DNA of 64,000 nucleotides, from contig NZ_LNXV01000029.1 of assembly GCF_001467025.1 (NCBI RefSeq), positions 444,105-508,104 of the forward strand, written 5' to 3'. Source of the stretch: Legionella brunensis. Lineage in GTDB: Bacteria > Pseudomonadota > Gammaproteobacteria > Legionellales > Legionellaceae. Below are positions 37,419 through 46,392 of this stretch, piece by piece (the first letter of the stretch is position 1; every line of letters starts with the position of its first letter). A program made the translations under genes and the position numbers. The notes beneath the pieces are model-generated. The model was not told the origin of the DNA. It saw nothing but the letters and a program-made list of their open reading frames with translations, and made no database searches.

Positions 37419-38948
37419 ATGATTCCAGGTAGTGATGTAGTTGATCTCTCCCGCCTACAATTTGCTCTAACAGCACTTTATCATTTCTTGTTTGTTCCAC
37501 TAACGCTAGGTCTGTCTCTTTTACTTGCTATTATGGAAACAGTGTACGTCATGACAGGCCGCGAAATTTGGCGCCAAATGGTCAAGTATTGGGGAGTATT
37601 ATTCGGAATTAATTTCGTCTTAGGGGTAGCTACAGGTCTAACCATGGAGTTTCAGTTTGGCACCAACTGGGCTTATTATTCCCATTATGTGGGTGACGTA
37701 TTCGGGGCTCCATTAGCTCTTGAAGGGTTAATGGCGTTTTTTTTAGAAGCGACATTTGTAGGATTATTTTTCTTTGGCTGGGATAGATTAACTAAGCTAC
37801 AACACATGACATGCACATGGCTGCTAGCCTTAGGCACCAATTTATCAGCACTCTGGATTCTCATTGCCAATGGTTGGATGCAAAACCCTGTAGGAGCCCG
37901 ATTTGATTATCAAACCATGCGCATGGAAGTTACTGATTTTGCAGAAGTTATTTTCAACCCCGTAGCTCAGGCAAAATTTGTGCATACAATTAGTGCTGGT
38001 TATGTTACAGGTGCAATTTTTGTCTTAGCAATCAGTGCATATTTTCTTCTACGTGACCGCAATAAAGATTTCGCAAAACGTTCCATGACTGTGGCAGTTT
38101 CCTTTGGGCTAGCTTCTGCTTTATCGGTCGTTGTACTTGGTGATGAAAGTGGCTATGTTTCAAACATTAACCAAAAAATGAAATTGGCAGCAATCGAGGC
38201 AATGTGGCATACAGAAAAAGCCCCTGCAAGCTTGACACTCATAGGCATTCCTAACGAGAAAACCAGACGTACTGATTTTGCCATTGAAATTCCCTTTGCG
38301 TTGGGTTTAATTGCTACCCGCTCTATTAACGAACCGTTAGAAGGAATTTTTGAACTCATCGAGCAAAGCAAAGAAAAAATTCGAGATGGAATAACTGCTT
38401 ACGATGCCTTATTACGTCTGCAAAAAAATCCAAAAGATAAACAGGCAAAGAGTGATTTCGCCGCCCATGAGAAGAATCTTGGCTATGGTTTACTATTAAA
38501 AAAATATACTGAAAATGTTACTGATGCGAATGAAGAGCAAATTAATAAAGCTGCCAATGACTTAAAGCCACATGTTAAACCCTTATTTTTCTCATTCCGA
38601 ATTATGGTGGCCTGTGGGTTTTTCTTTATTTTATTATTTGCAGTCGGTTTTTACTTATCTATTAAAAGAAAGTTACATACTTCACGCTGGTATTTACACA
38701 TCGCCTTTTGGTCCCTTCCATTGCCCTGGTTAGCGGCAGAGCTGGGATGGGTCATTGCCGAATATGGCCGTCAACCCTGGGTAGTCCAAGGTGTTCTCCC
38801 CACAGCATTAGGTTCTTCTTCATTAGATGTGTCACAACTACTGACCTCTCTTTCAGGCTTTATTATTTTTTATACCATTCTTGCCATTATTGAGATTTAT
38901 TTAATGGTTAAATATATCCGTTTAGGCCCTGATGGCTTCGCTCACTGA
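37419..38948 (+). CDS. cydA: Cytochrome bd ubiquinol oxidase subunit I
   Basis: The 509-residue protein carries haems b558, b595 and d. It shows the haem-ligand His in ALTALYHFLFVPL, the quinol-loop segment GIPNEKTRRTDFAIEIPF and the hallmark GRQPWVVQGVLPT. The Q loop is long (ending LGYGLLLKKYTENV…APHVKPLFFSFRIMVACGF-like region), so it belongs to the L subfamily of E. coli CydA. It supports respiration at low oxygen. Tight order cydP-cydA-cydB-cydX. Confidence 0.96.
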   Translation: MIPGSDVVDLSRLQFALTALYHFLFVPLTLGLSLLLAIMETVYVMTGREIWRQMVKYWGVLFGINFVLGVATGLTMEFQFGTNWAYYSHYVGDVFGAPLALEGLMAFFLEATFVGLFFFGWDRLTKLQHMTCTWLLALGTNLSALWILIANGWMQNPVGARFDYQTMRMEVTDFAEVIFNPVAQAKFVHTISAGYVTGAIFVLAISAYFLLRDRNKDFAKRSMTVAVSFGLASALSVVVLGDESGYVSNINQKMKLAAIEAMWHTEKAPASLTLIGIPNEKTRRTDFAIEIPFALGLIATRSINEPLEGIFELIEQSKEKIRDGITAYDALLRLQKNPKDKQAKSDFAAHEKNLGYGLLLKKYTENVTDANEEQINKAANDLKPHVKPLFFSFRIMVACGFFFILLFAVGFYLSIKRKLHTSRWYLHIAFWSLPLPWLAAELGWVIAEYGRQPWVVQGVLPTALGSSSLDVSQLLTSLSGFIIFYTILAIIEIYLMVKYIRLGPDGFAH

Positions 38949-38958
38949 GGAGAGTACT

Positions 38959-40092
38959 ATGCCTTTAGATTATGAAATTTTACGCATTATATGGTGGGCA
39001 TTATTAGGCCTTTTACTTATTGGCTTTGCCGTGACTGATGGTTTTGATTTAGGAGTGGCTATTTGGCTTCCTTGGCTAGCAAAAACAGATCCTGAAAGAC
39101 GAGTTTTAATTAATAGCATTGGACCAGTCTGGGAAGGCAACCAAGTCTGGTTTATTTTAGGTGGAGGAGCAATTTTTGCTGCCTGGCCAGCATTATATGC
39201 TCTTTCTTTTTCGGGTTTTTATCTAGCAATGCTTGTTATTTTACTTGCTCTAATCTTACGTCCTGTTGGATTTAAATATCGCTCCAAACTATCTAATCCA
39301 CAATGGCGTAACTTTTGGGACAGTGCTTTGTTTATTGGTGGTTTTGTTCCTGCCTTAATATTCGGTGTTGCTATTGGTAATGTATTACAAGGGGTTCCTT
39401 TTCATTTCGATGAGAGTTTACGTTCCTATTACACAGGTAGTTTTCTCCAATTATTAAACCCTTTCGCCCTTCTTTGCGGCTTACTTTCAGTAACCATGTT
39501 GGCTATGCATGGAGCCTTTTTTATTAATATAAAAACTGAAGGCCCTATTCAACAACGAGCAATTGCTGCTGCCAAAACTTCCGCATTGATAAGTATCCTT
39601 CTTTTTATCATTGCAGGTTTATGGCTTTATTGGGGAATGGAGGGTTACAGTTTAGTCAGTTCTCTTCCTCATGATAGCCCCTCTAATCCACTCTTTAAGA
39701 CCGTGGCTCGTCAAAGTGCTGCCTGGTTTATAAACTATAAAAGCTACCCACTTACGTTACTCGCCCCAATAGGAGCCATTATCGCGGCTTTATTAGCGGT
39801 AGTTACAATCAGAAAAGCATTTTTAGCTTTTGTTTGTAGCGCACTTTCAGTAACAGGGATTATTGCAACTGTAGGCCTTAGCTTATTTCCTTTTATTTTG
39901 CCATCCTCATCTCACCCTAACCAAAGCTTGACGGTCTGGGATAGTTCGTCGAGCCAATTAACTTTATTTATTATGCTGATAGCCACCGCTGTTTTCTTGC
40001 CTTTAGTAATAATTTATACCATTTGGGTATACCGGGTGCTACGGGGAAAGGTAACTGTGGAGTCCTTACATAATAATCATACAGCTTATTAG
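38959..40092 (+). CDS. cydB: Cytochrome bd ubiquinol oxidase subunit II
   Basis: The start is ATG 38959 behind GAGGAGAG, 10 bases after the cydA stop (377 residues, E. coli 379). The N-terminus EILRIIWWALLGLLLIGFAVTDGFDLGV and GPVWEGNQVWFILGGGAIFAAWP are family hallmarks. There are nine or so membrane segments. cydX starts 9 bases downstream. Confidence 0.96.
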   Translation: MPLDYEILRIIWWALLGLLLIGFAVTDGFDLGVAIWLPWLAKTDPERRVLINSIGPVWEGNQVWFILGGGAIFAAWPALYALSFSGFYLAMLVILLALILRPVGFKYRSKLSNPQWRNFWDSALFIGGFVPALIFGVAIGNVLQGVPFHFDESLRSYYTGSFLQLLNPFALLCGLLSVTMLAMHGAFFINIKTEGPIQQRAIAAAKTSALISILLFIIAGLWLYWGMEGYSLVSSLPHDSPSNPLFKTVARQSAAWFINYKSYPLTLLAPIGAIIAALLAVVTIRKAFLAFVCSALSVTGIIATVGLSLFPFILPSSSHPNQSLTVWDSSSSQLTLFIMLIATAVFLPLVIIYTIWVYRVLRGKVTVESLHNNHTAY

Positions 40093-40101
40093 GAGACACT
40101 C

Positions 40102-40206
40102 ATGTGGTATTTTTCGTGGATATTAGGTACAGGATTAGCCTGTACCTTTGCAATTTTAAATGCAATGTGGCTTGAGCTTAGACTTAGTGATAAGGATAAG
40201 CAATAG
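40102..40206 (+). CDS. cydX: Cytochrome bd small subunit CydX
   Basis: A 34-codon gene begins MWYFSWILGTGLACTFAI and continues to LNAMWLELRL. The W-Y-F-x-W-x-LG start, single membrane helix and charged end are the CydX/YbgT signature. CydX is needed for stable bd oxidase. AGGAGA precedes the ATG. The stop codon lies inside the terminator stem. Confidence 0.92.
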   Translation: MWYFSWILGTGLACTFAILNAMWLELRLSDKDKQ

Positions 40207-40225
40207 AATTTTCTATTGCTTATCC
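40194..40225 (+). terminator. Strong terminator overlapping cydX 3' end
   Basis: A perfect 15-bp inverted repeat GGATAAGCAATAGAA / TTCTATTGCTTATCC with 2 central bases begins inside the last cydX codons and includes its TAG. TTCTACTTCT follows. Confidence 0.8.
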
Positions 40226-40243
40226 TTCTACTTCTAATAAAGG

Positions 40244-41254
40244 CTAATAGTAAGTCCGCTGCCATGAACAGTCCTCTTCTTGAGTGTTATTGCCTTCTTC
40301 CGTGTGGTCTGTTTTTTGTCTTTTATTCATGTCCTCTTCTTTCTCCTGCAACTTTCTTTTTCTACTACGAACTTCCTCTTTATTACTCCAACGATAACCA
40401 AAAAACTCTCCAGACTTATTTTCATCATCATCGCGAACTCCAGTACATCCACTCCAGGCAAACAGGCGGCTTGTACCATTAAATCGCTCTAAAACGTTCG
40501 ATAAACGAAAATAGTTTCTCTTTGTATTATGTATTTTCAGATCGTAAAACACTCTCATTGTATAGGGCTCGATCACTCGTGGCTTTGGTAGAGACTCTTT
40601 ATCATCAACAAGACAAAAATCAGGAACTTCAGTCACAGGTGTTAGTCGATTAAAAAATCTAGGATAAGCATTAATATGGGATACAGGCTCTGTATCGTTA
40701 TCTTTTTTTACTACAACCACTTCTTCAGGATTAAATTGATTATTTTCTATATCTTTAGCCAATTCATTACTAAGGCTTGCCCCCATTCCTGATATAAGCA
40801 TTACAGTTGAGTCATACTTTTTAAGATCGACCACTCCATCACTATCATACCAGACACCATGACCTGAAATTACAAGCTGAGTGGGAGTAATTCCTTGGTC
40901 AATATAGAACAATAAAGTTTTTAAATAAGGTGTTTCCTCAAGTTTAGTTTTTAACGCAAGTAAATCTTGTTTTACCTTCTCTGATACATTAGAAGAAGCG
41001 AGTGCGGTATTCAGAATGCGGTAAGTCTCTCTTATTTGCCAATTTAACGAGATGTCATAATTAAAACGGCGTGGGGATTTAATAAATACCCCGGCAATTT
41101 TCCAAGCATAATATTCAACAGACTCATCTTGTTCCAAACGTATGTGGCTATTGGGATCTACATCTTGAGAAAAATTATACCGAATAGACTCTTTTTTTCT
41201 CAATTCTTTTTCAAATATTGCCAATAATTCAAAAGCAGGGGCATTAATTTTCAT
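40244..41254 (-). CDS. Stv-like protein with NLS-like tail, effector candidate
   Basis: I use ATG 41252-41254 (336 residues, MKINAPAFELLAIFEKEL); the upstream alternative is GTG. The central part (about 130-180) reads VISGHGVWYDSDGVVDL … VMLISGMGASLSNELA. This fits the putative-adhesin Stv domain, an alpha/beta fold seen in bacterial effectors and toxins. The C-terminus (about 296-316) has two basic clusters, RKRK and KRQK, about 10 residues apart, like a bipartite nuclear localisation signal, followed by an acidic tail. No signal peptide. A PmrA-like box lies 45 bases upstream. Confidence 0.75.
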   Translation of the reverse strand: MKINAPAFELLAIFEKELRKKESIRYNFSQDVDPNSHIRLEQDESVEYYAWKIAGVFIKSPRRFNYDISLNWQIRETYRILNTALASSNVSEKVKQDLLALKTKLEETPYLKTLLFYIDQGITPTQLVISGHGVWYDSDGVVDLKKYDSTVMLISGMGASLSNELAKDIENNQFNPEEVVVVKKDNDTEPVSHINAYPRFFNRLTPVTEVPDFCLVDDKESLPKPRVIEPYTMRVFYDLKIHNTKRNYFRLSNVLERFNGTSRLFAWSGCTGVRDDDENKSGEFFGYRWSNKEEVRSRKRKLQEKEEDMNKRQKTDHTEEGNNTQEEDCSWQRTYY

Positions 41255-41298
41255 ACACACAGACACATTAATTTTCGATATGTGTATTATATGATCAA

Positions 41299-41318
41299 TT
41301 TATTAAGAAATTATTAAC
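41299..41318 (-). promoter_or_regulatory. PmrA-box-like tandem repeat
   Basis: On the minus strand the halves are GTTAATAAT and CTTAATAAA with spacer TT, each 7 of 9 to CTTAATATT, giving TTAAT-N6-TTAAT. A perfect TATAAT (41286-41291) follows after 7 bases. The ATG of the Stv-like gene is 45 bases away. Confidence 0.6.
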
Positions 41319-41428
41319 CTTAATGTGCAAATAATATGCAAATTTTTTCAGGAATATAAACTTTTGATTTGAAAACATCAGAAAACCAACAGATTTAAAA
41401 TCAGACGTAGCAATTGAGGGTAAAATAA

Positions 41429-41460
41429 ATAATCCGGCCGGAAATAAAGCACCGGATTAT
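41429..41460 (-). terminator. Terminator of the VOC gene
   Basis: Perfect 9-bp stem ATAATCCGG / CCGGATTAT with a 14-base loop; on the minus strand it is followed by TTATTTTA. It lies 18 bases after the VOC stop codon. Confidence 0.65.
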
Positions 41461-41478
41461 CTTAATAACTTACACCTG

Positions 41479-41859
41479 TTATTTTGAAGGTTGCCAGAAA
41501 GCAACATGAGCACCAGTTGGATCAGTAATGATGGCTAAGTGTCCCATTTCTCCGGCTGCAGTGACTCCTTTAATTACTTTAGCCCCATGTTGTTGGGCTT
41601 TCTCTAAAGCTGCCTCTACATCCGAAACTAAAATATAAGCCATCCAATGAGGAGGGATTTCTTTTTGGTGTTCAGCAGGAATCGGCCATATACCAGCAAA
41701 TTGCTTATCATGGGATTCAGCAATAGTATAAGTCATATCATCCATTTTCTTATCAACAAACTGCCAACCAAATACCTTGCCATAGAAATCCTTGGCCTTT
41801 TTCACATCACTGGTAGCTAATTCATTCCAACAAAATTGACCTGTGACTGGCATAGTCAT
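41479..41859 (-). CDS. VOC family (glyoxalase-like) protein
   Basis: The 126-residue protein has two beta-alpha-beta-beta-beta units: GQFCWNELATSDVKKAKDFYGKVFGW at the start and PPHWMAYILVSDVEAALEKAQQHGAKVI in the middle, ending in TDPTGAHVAFWQP. This is the vicinal-oxygen-chelate fold of the glyoxalase/bleomycin-resistance superfamily. Metal and substrate are not predictable. AAGGAAG precedes the ATG. It is monocistronic with its own terminator. Confidence 0.9.
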   Translation of the reverse strand: MTMPVTGQFCWNELATSDVKKAKDFYGKVFGWQFVDKKMDDMTYTIAESHDKQFAGIWPIPAEHQKEIPPHWMAYILVSDVEAALEKAQQHGAKVIKGVTAAGEMGHLAIITDPTGAHVAFWQPSK

Positions 41860-41942
41860 AAACTTCCTTATCTTATTGAATGGATTATTAGATTAATGAA
41901 ATGGGCCAGTTTTTGCAATTCAGTCCGTTGAGAGCCCTGATT

Positions 41943-42380
41943 TCAATTATTATAACGACTTAAATGATGCTTTATTTTTTCTTGAGTCTCTAATATATGT
42001 TCTTCACTCATGTATTTTGTACGTGGCCAAAAAAAACCTTTTAAGCCATCGCCTTTATTTCTTGGTACGAGATGTGCGTGCAAATGAGGTATGCTCTGGC
42101 TGACTCTATTATTCATAGCAATAAAACTTCCCTCAGCCCCCATTGCCTTCTCAATGGATTTGCCAATTGACTGCATCAATTGATAAAAAGGAACAATCAA
42201 CGAAGCTGATAAATCATAAAAGGTGTGAATATGTTCTTTAGGAGCCAATAAAGTATGCCCTGGAAATAAAGGACGATAATCCAAGAAAGCTATAAACTGT
42301 TCATCTTCGAAAACAATGTAAGCTTTTTCTTTTTTGCCTACAATCAAATCAATAATACAATCTTTTTCTTGTAACGACAT
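41943..42380 (-). CDS. HIT family hydrolase
   Basis: The 145-residue protein carries IPHLHAHLVPR, the His-x-His-x-His signature of nucleotide hydrolases/transferases of the Hint/Fhit superfamily, and the N-terminal FEDEQFIAFLDYRPLFPGHTLLAPKEH. I take ATG 42378-42380 (MSLQEKDCI) because GGGG precedes it by 3 bases and AAGGGA by about 9; ATG 42389 adds three residues. It follows the K+ channel gene by 17 bases and may share its transcript. Confidence 0.92.
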   Translation of the reverse strand: MSLQEKDCIIDLIVGKKEKAYIVFEDEQFIAFLDYRPLFPGHTLLAPKEHIHTFYDLSASLIVPFYQLMQSIGKSIEKAMGAEGSFIAMNNRVSQSIPHLHAHLVPRNKGDGLKGFFWPRTKYMSEEHILETQEKIKHHLSRYNN

Positions 42381-42397
42381 ATTCCCCATTCCCTTAG

Positions 42398-43072
42398 CTA
42401 AGAGCCCTCATCTTTTTTATTCAATTGATCAGCCACATAACGGCCTACTAACTGCGCCATGATTATTGCTAAATAAGCTTGCCCGACGAAAGACTCCATC
42501 CAGGAAAAAGTTTGTGTAATAGGGTTTTGGGGAACCATATCGCCAAAACCAACTGTCGTTAATGTAATAAATGAATAATAAATAACATCATTATCATTCC
42601 TAATTACTAAACCCGAGAAAGCATCTGCATCCAGGAGATTTAGGCATAAATAAAGATATGCGAAGGCTAGACCTATAAACAAATAGGCGGATAGAGAACC
42701 AAATAAGGTTGTGACATCGATAGTTTTATCAGCAAGGGTATATCGCAAACAAACTGTTGCCATTAAAGCAAAATATAGCATTGCAAAGAAAGCTTTAATT
42801 ACTACTAAAAAAGGAAAGGCAAACAGAACATTAAGCAATAAACAAAGCGCTTCCGTCCCTGCCAAAATTATTAATAGCCACAGAAGCCTACGGGATTTTT
42901 CGCCTATAAGCATCAGGCTATAAACAATGAGAATGAAAAAAATAATATCGCCCAATCCCCAAAGATCAAATTGAGCATCAAGGGCTTTTGTAAAACAAAA
43001 GAATATAATGACAAAAAAAAGAAATAAAAAACGTAATCGCTCAATTAAATGCAACAACGCTGACATTCTCAT
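42398..43072 (-). CDS. Ion channel with K+ selectivity filter
   Basis: The 224-residue protein has about six hydrophobic segments and the potassium filter TTVGFGD (172-178) in the last pore loop, YYSFITLTTVGFGDMVPQNP, followed by a pore-lining helix with AYLAIIMAQLVGRYV. There is no charged S4-type helix and no RCK domain. It is a small, probably voltage-independent K+ channel in the inner membrane. Its HIT neighbour gives no clue to its role. Confidence 0.88.
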   Translation of the reverse strand: MRMSALLHLIERLRFLFLFFVIIFFCFTKALDAQFDLWGLGDIIFFILIVYSLMLIGEKSRRLLWLLIILAGTEALCLLLNVLFAFPFLVVIKAFFAMLYFALMATVCLRYTLADKTIDVTTLFGSLSAYLFIGLAFAYLYLCLNLLDADAFSGLVIRNDNDVIYYSFITLTTVGFGDMVPQNPITQTFSWMESFVGQAYLAIIMAQLVGRYVADQLNKKDEGS

Positions 43073-43218
43073 TTATTCCAAAATGCAACAATTGATTGAT
43101 ATTATCTTTAATAACCCAAAGATCAAAGTCTAAAATAAGCAGAAATATCAGACAGATTCTAAATCTATGAGCAATATTGGGAAAAATTAGATAATCGCTC
43201 TCACTGATTAGCTCTACT

Positions 43219-45144
43219 TTAAACTTGAGGTGAATTATCGGGCTGCTCTGCAGTTACATCTTTTCTATGATTACTTCCCTGTCTTGCAAAAAAAGAAAAA
43301 TAGGACGAACCAGGGGGTTGAGGGATTTTCTTTTTAGTCAAATCAATAACATCATTCAATTCAACCTGAGTACTGGTCCCACCTAATAATCCCCGTATTA
43401 CACGAATAATCCAGAGGGTACTGCGCAATTGTCTGATAAATTGCAGCTCAGGTCTTGGTTCTTTACTGTGATTACCGTTTAAAGCAAGTTTAAATTGTTC
43501 CAAGGTGTATCCTAATGAAGCATTTTTCTCTTTATCTTTGAGAAAATACTTCACGCAATACACAGAAATTTCTTTCTTCATTTTCAGACTAAAACGAAAA
43601 TCTTCACCTAGATCACGCAATACCTCTATTAAATCTTCCGCGGTTTTTGCAGCTTTTGTCTTGTTTAAATATACAGTGCCAAAACGGTAGGATGTTATTT
43701 TTAAATCTTTATGTTCGTTTCTAAAAGTTCTATAAGCATCGGTCTTATTTACACCTTCACCCAATAAATGGTTCATTATGAATAGCGGATCTCGTCTGGG
43801 GTCCTCAGTCTTAACTAATTCTGAACCCCTCTCCACTTTAACTTGGGCTAATTTTACAGCTAGATCCAGAGGTGTTTCATTTTTATCATTGGTTTGATTA
43901 GCATACTCTTTAAAATGCTCCCAGGTCTCATGATAACGATAGTCCCCCAAACGGATGGCAGCATGCAATGGTGTATCGCCTTCTTCAAAACCACCATTTG
44001 GTTGGCATAATCCTTGAAAAAATAATAGTTGCTCATTAATAGCACTTTTATGCTTGGGCGCAACTACTCCCGTAATTTCTTTAATCAGCGACTTATGATC
44101 AACAGAGCTTACATAGTGACGAAACTCAGGTAATGAAAAAAGGGTGGCTTTTAAATAAGAAAGGCGAGCTACAGACGCTTGAGTAATTAAAGCAATCTGC
44201 GCTCTTTCATAAGGATCCTCAGCATTAAGGGAGCGAGCTAAACATTCTTGAATCATGGTTGATTGCGTAAGAATATGTTTATACCACCATCGCCATTTTG
44301 CTTGTTGGAATTCCTTCGATTTACCAAGTTTAATAAAAGATTCTATCTCAGCTGAATTGCTATAAACCTTAGGGTCACTATGATTCACTAAATATCGTCT
44401 GCTTGTAGGCCAATAGTGATTTTTAGAATCCTGTAACTTAGGGAACTCTAGTAAGTCCCTGGGAGTAATTCTAAATGCATTTCCTCCATGACGCCAATTT
44501 ACGATTCGCGAATCATAGTAAGACATCACACTTTCAGACATCAGAAGATCATTATCTATCTTAAAGAAAACTATCTTTGGACGGCCTTCTTTTTCGACAA
44601 CGTAAAAACCTAAATTTCCTTTATGCAGATCATCTTCTTCTAAAGTATAGGAACCACACAAAACACTTGCTAGAGAATCAATATCAAGGTCAAACTTACC
44701 TTTTTGGGATGCTTCATAAAGATGAGCAAAAAAACCGCGAGGAAACTCATTCAAGAAATAAATAGGGATGTCTTCTGCCTTTTCCCTTTTTTCAGGCTTT
44801 ATTTCAAAACCATTCTCTACACTGAAAGAAAGAGAGCAAAAATTAGGTGCTAAGGTTTCTCGACGCTCTACGCAATAGCAAAAATGCTCTGTAGCCAAGC
44901 CCACAATTTCACCATCTTCTCCCTTTACTAAGGTTTGTCTTGGCGTTAAATCGCGTGCCACAAAAAGACTAAGCAAATTAGTAAGGGCAACTTCGTATAG
45001 AGATAAATAAGGATGACTGCGTTTGTTTAACTTATAAATGATGCGCTTGCCACTAGCTGCAAGCTTGGCTTCTTTAAAGACGACATGCCCCGAATGGCTT
45101 GGCATACCGCGCACTATATCGGCGTCTCTGTAGGAATCAACCAT
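43219..45144 (-). CDS. ankK: AnkK/LegA5-like kinase-fold ankyrin effector
   Basis: The start is ATG 45142-45144 (641 residues; the longer frame begins TTG). The N-terminal half has the pieces of an atypical kinase: IIYKLN (Lys38), YEVALTNLLSLF (Glu51) as a C-helix, DDLHKGNLGF (171-180, catalytic Asp/His and Asn177) and FFKIDND (Asp197/199) as a metal-binding loop. Ankyrin-like units start near 386 (EGDTPLHAAIRLGDY, NETPLDLAVKLA). In L. pneumophila, AnkK/LegA5 is a Dot/Icm effector reported to be a phosphoinositide kinase. The name here rests on architecture and my memory of that protein. Confidence 0.7.
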   Translation of the reverse strand: MVDSYRDADIVRGMPSHSGHVVFKEAKLAASGKRIIYKLNKRSHPYLSLYEVALTNLLSLFVARDLTPRQTLVKGEDGEIVGLATEHFCYCVERRETLAPNFCSLSFSVENGFEIKPEKREKAEDIPIYFLNEFPRGFFAHLYEASQKGKFDLDIDSLASVLCGSYTLEEDDLHKGNLGFYVVEKEGRPKIVFFKIDNDLLMSESVMSYYDSRIVNWRHGGNAFRITPRDLLEFPKLQDSKNHYWPTSRRYLVNHSDPKVYSNSAEIESFIKLGKSKEFQQAKWRWWYKHILTQSTMIQECLARSLNAEDPYERAQIALITQASVARLSYLKATLFSLPEFRHYVSSVDHKSLIKEITGVVAPKHKSAINEQLLFFQGLCQPNGGFEEGDTPLHAAIRLGDYRYHETWEHFKEYANQTNDKNETPLDLAVKLAQVKVERGSELVKTEDPRRDPLFIMNHLLGEGVNKTDAYRTFRNEHKDLKITSYRFGTVYLNKTKAAKTAEDLIEVLRDLGEDFRFSLKMKKEISVYCVKYFLKDKEKNASLGYTLEQFKLALNGNHSKEPRPELQFIRQLRSTLWIIRVIRGLLGGTSTQVELNDVIDLTKKKIPQPPGSSYFSFFARQGSNHRKDVTAEQPDNSPQV

Positions 45145-45335
45145 GGCAATCAAAACAAATACTTAATGTACATTATTTTATCAAAATACTCATCATAGTC
45201 AACTCTAAAAAGCACAATAAATACCATTAAACATAAGCAATCGAATATAGTCTAAAATTATAAGAGAGAGTTTCTTGCTTTGGCTTATACAAACCCTTGG
45301 GCTAATGTGATGAGTGTTTTATAGGAGTTCATATT

Positions 45336-45839
45336 ATGAGTCATGAAGATCAAGCCCTGACTATTTCTAACCCTCGTCTACTTGCGGCAGTCTATTTTGC
45401 TCTACTCGCAGTTATTGCCACTTGTATAATAGATATCATTTTTTATTTAATTGGTACCGAGCAGTTTTTACCTCTTTTCAAAGCTATCTTATTGGCAGTC
45501 CTCGTTGCTGGCTGCTTCGGTGCAATTTTTGGTGAAAGTATCATTCACAGTAAAAAACCCTACCGTAGAAAGGCTTTTCTGTATGGTTTTTTGATGGTAA
45601 TTGCCGCTTTACCTTTCTATGTGTTAGGTTTTCTTTTACTCACTAATAACTTCACAATGGCTTTCACCAGTGCAAATCTCAGAGATGCATTTTTTGACTA
45701 TCTGTTCACTCTATTCTACAGTTTTATACTCGCTGGTTTATGGCTTGCCATTGCTGCGGGATTTGCGGCAATGTATTTGCGTGGGCATATAGTTTACGAC
45801 ATACTACACTCAAAATACCGAAGAAAACGAGCATTGTAA
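45336..45839 (+). CDS. Hypothetical 4-TM membrane protein (paralogue A)
   Basis: The 167-residue protein has four hydrophobic segments: LLAAVYFALLAVIATCIIDIIFYL, PLFKAILLAVLVAGCFGAIFG, FLYGFLMVIAALPFYVLGFLLL, and FILAGLWLAIAAGFAAMYL. TAGGAG precedes the ATG. The next gene encodes a protein with the same plan and similar sequence positions (GCFGAIFGESI / GLVGSVFGAML), so the two are likely diverged duplicates. The function is unknown. Confidence 0.75.
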   Translation: MSHEDQALTISNPRLLAAVYFALLAVIATCIIDIIFYLIGTEQFLPLFKAILLAVLVAGCFGAIFGESIIHSKKPYRRKAFLYGFLMVIAALPFYVLGFLLLTNNFTMAFTSANLRDAFFDYLFTLFYSFILAGLWLAIAAGFAAMYLRGHIVYDILHSKYRRKRAL

Positions 45840-45867
45840 AAATCCCTTAACACGAGCGACAGAAACT

Positions 45868-46392
45868 ATGACTCTCAAGAATAAAGAAAAAACTTCCATG
45901 AATCCCCAGTTTGCTGGGGCTATTTTTTTTGCTATTTTTTATTTGCTATTACTGGTATTTACTAAATACACATTAATACCTCTGAAAGATAGCGCCCTTA
46001 TTCCTCTTTTACCAGCTTCCCTTATTACCATAATAATTGGAGGGTTGGTTGGAAGTGTATTTGGAGCAATGTTAGCTAAAAAAAGCACCTGGATACGCCC
46101 TTTTTTAATTGGTCTCTTAGTAGCTTGCATCGTACTATTATTATTAAGCCTAATAGTCATGGCTTATTATTATTTCACTAACTCTCCTCTAATTAGCCGT
46201 TTGCAACGTTGGCAAGATTATTTCATTTTTTATGGTGTGATTTTATCCACCCTTTCTTTGACCTTAGGTCTATTTCTTATTCCCTTTACAGGCCTTGCTT
46301 CTCTTTATTTTAATAAACGCTTTTGGCCCGGGCTTGTTACCGCGGCTCAAAAACGACAGTCAACAAACAATAATGACCTAACTCATGAATAA
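45868..46392 (+). CDS. Hypothetical 4-TM membrane protein (paralogue B)
   Basis: The 174-residue protein repeats the layout of its neighbour: four hydrophobic segments (AGAIFFAIFYLLLLVF, LIPLLPASLITIIIGGLVGSVFG, FLIGLLVACIVLLLLSLIVMAYY, LSLTLGLFLIPFTGLASLYF). An internal ATG at 45898 is an alternative start (164 residues). It overlaps the downstream repair gene by 8 bases, so the three form an operon. Nothing links it to DNA repair apart from position. Confidence 0.7.
   Translation: MTLKNKEKTSMNPQFAGAIFFAIFYLLLLVFTKYTLIPLKDSALIPLLPASLITIIIGGLVGSVFGAMLAKKSTWIRPFLIGLLVACIVLLLLSLIVMAYYYFTNSPLISRLQRWQDYFIFYGVILSTLSLTLGLFLIPFTGLASLYFNKRFWPGLVTAAQKRQSTNNNDLTHE

Noticed and set aside
40216..40492. 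Plus-strand frames opposite the 3' end of the Stv-like gene
   Set aside because: Opposite-strand shadows of the acidic/basic C-terminal codons; no start signals.
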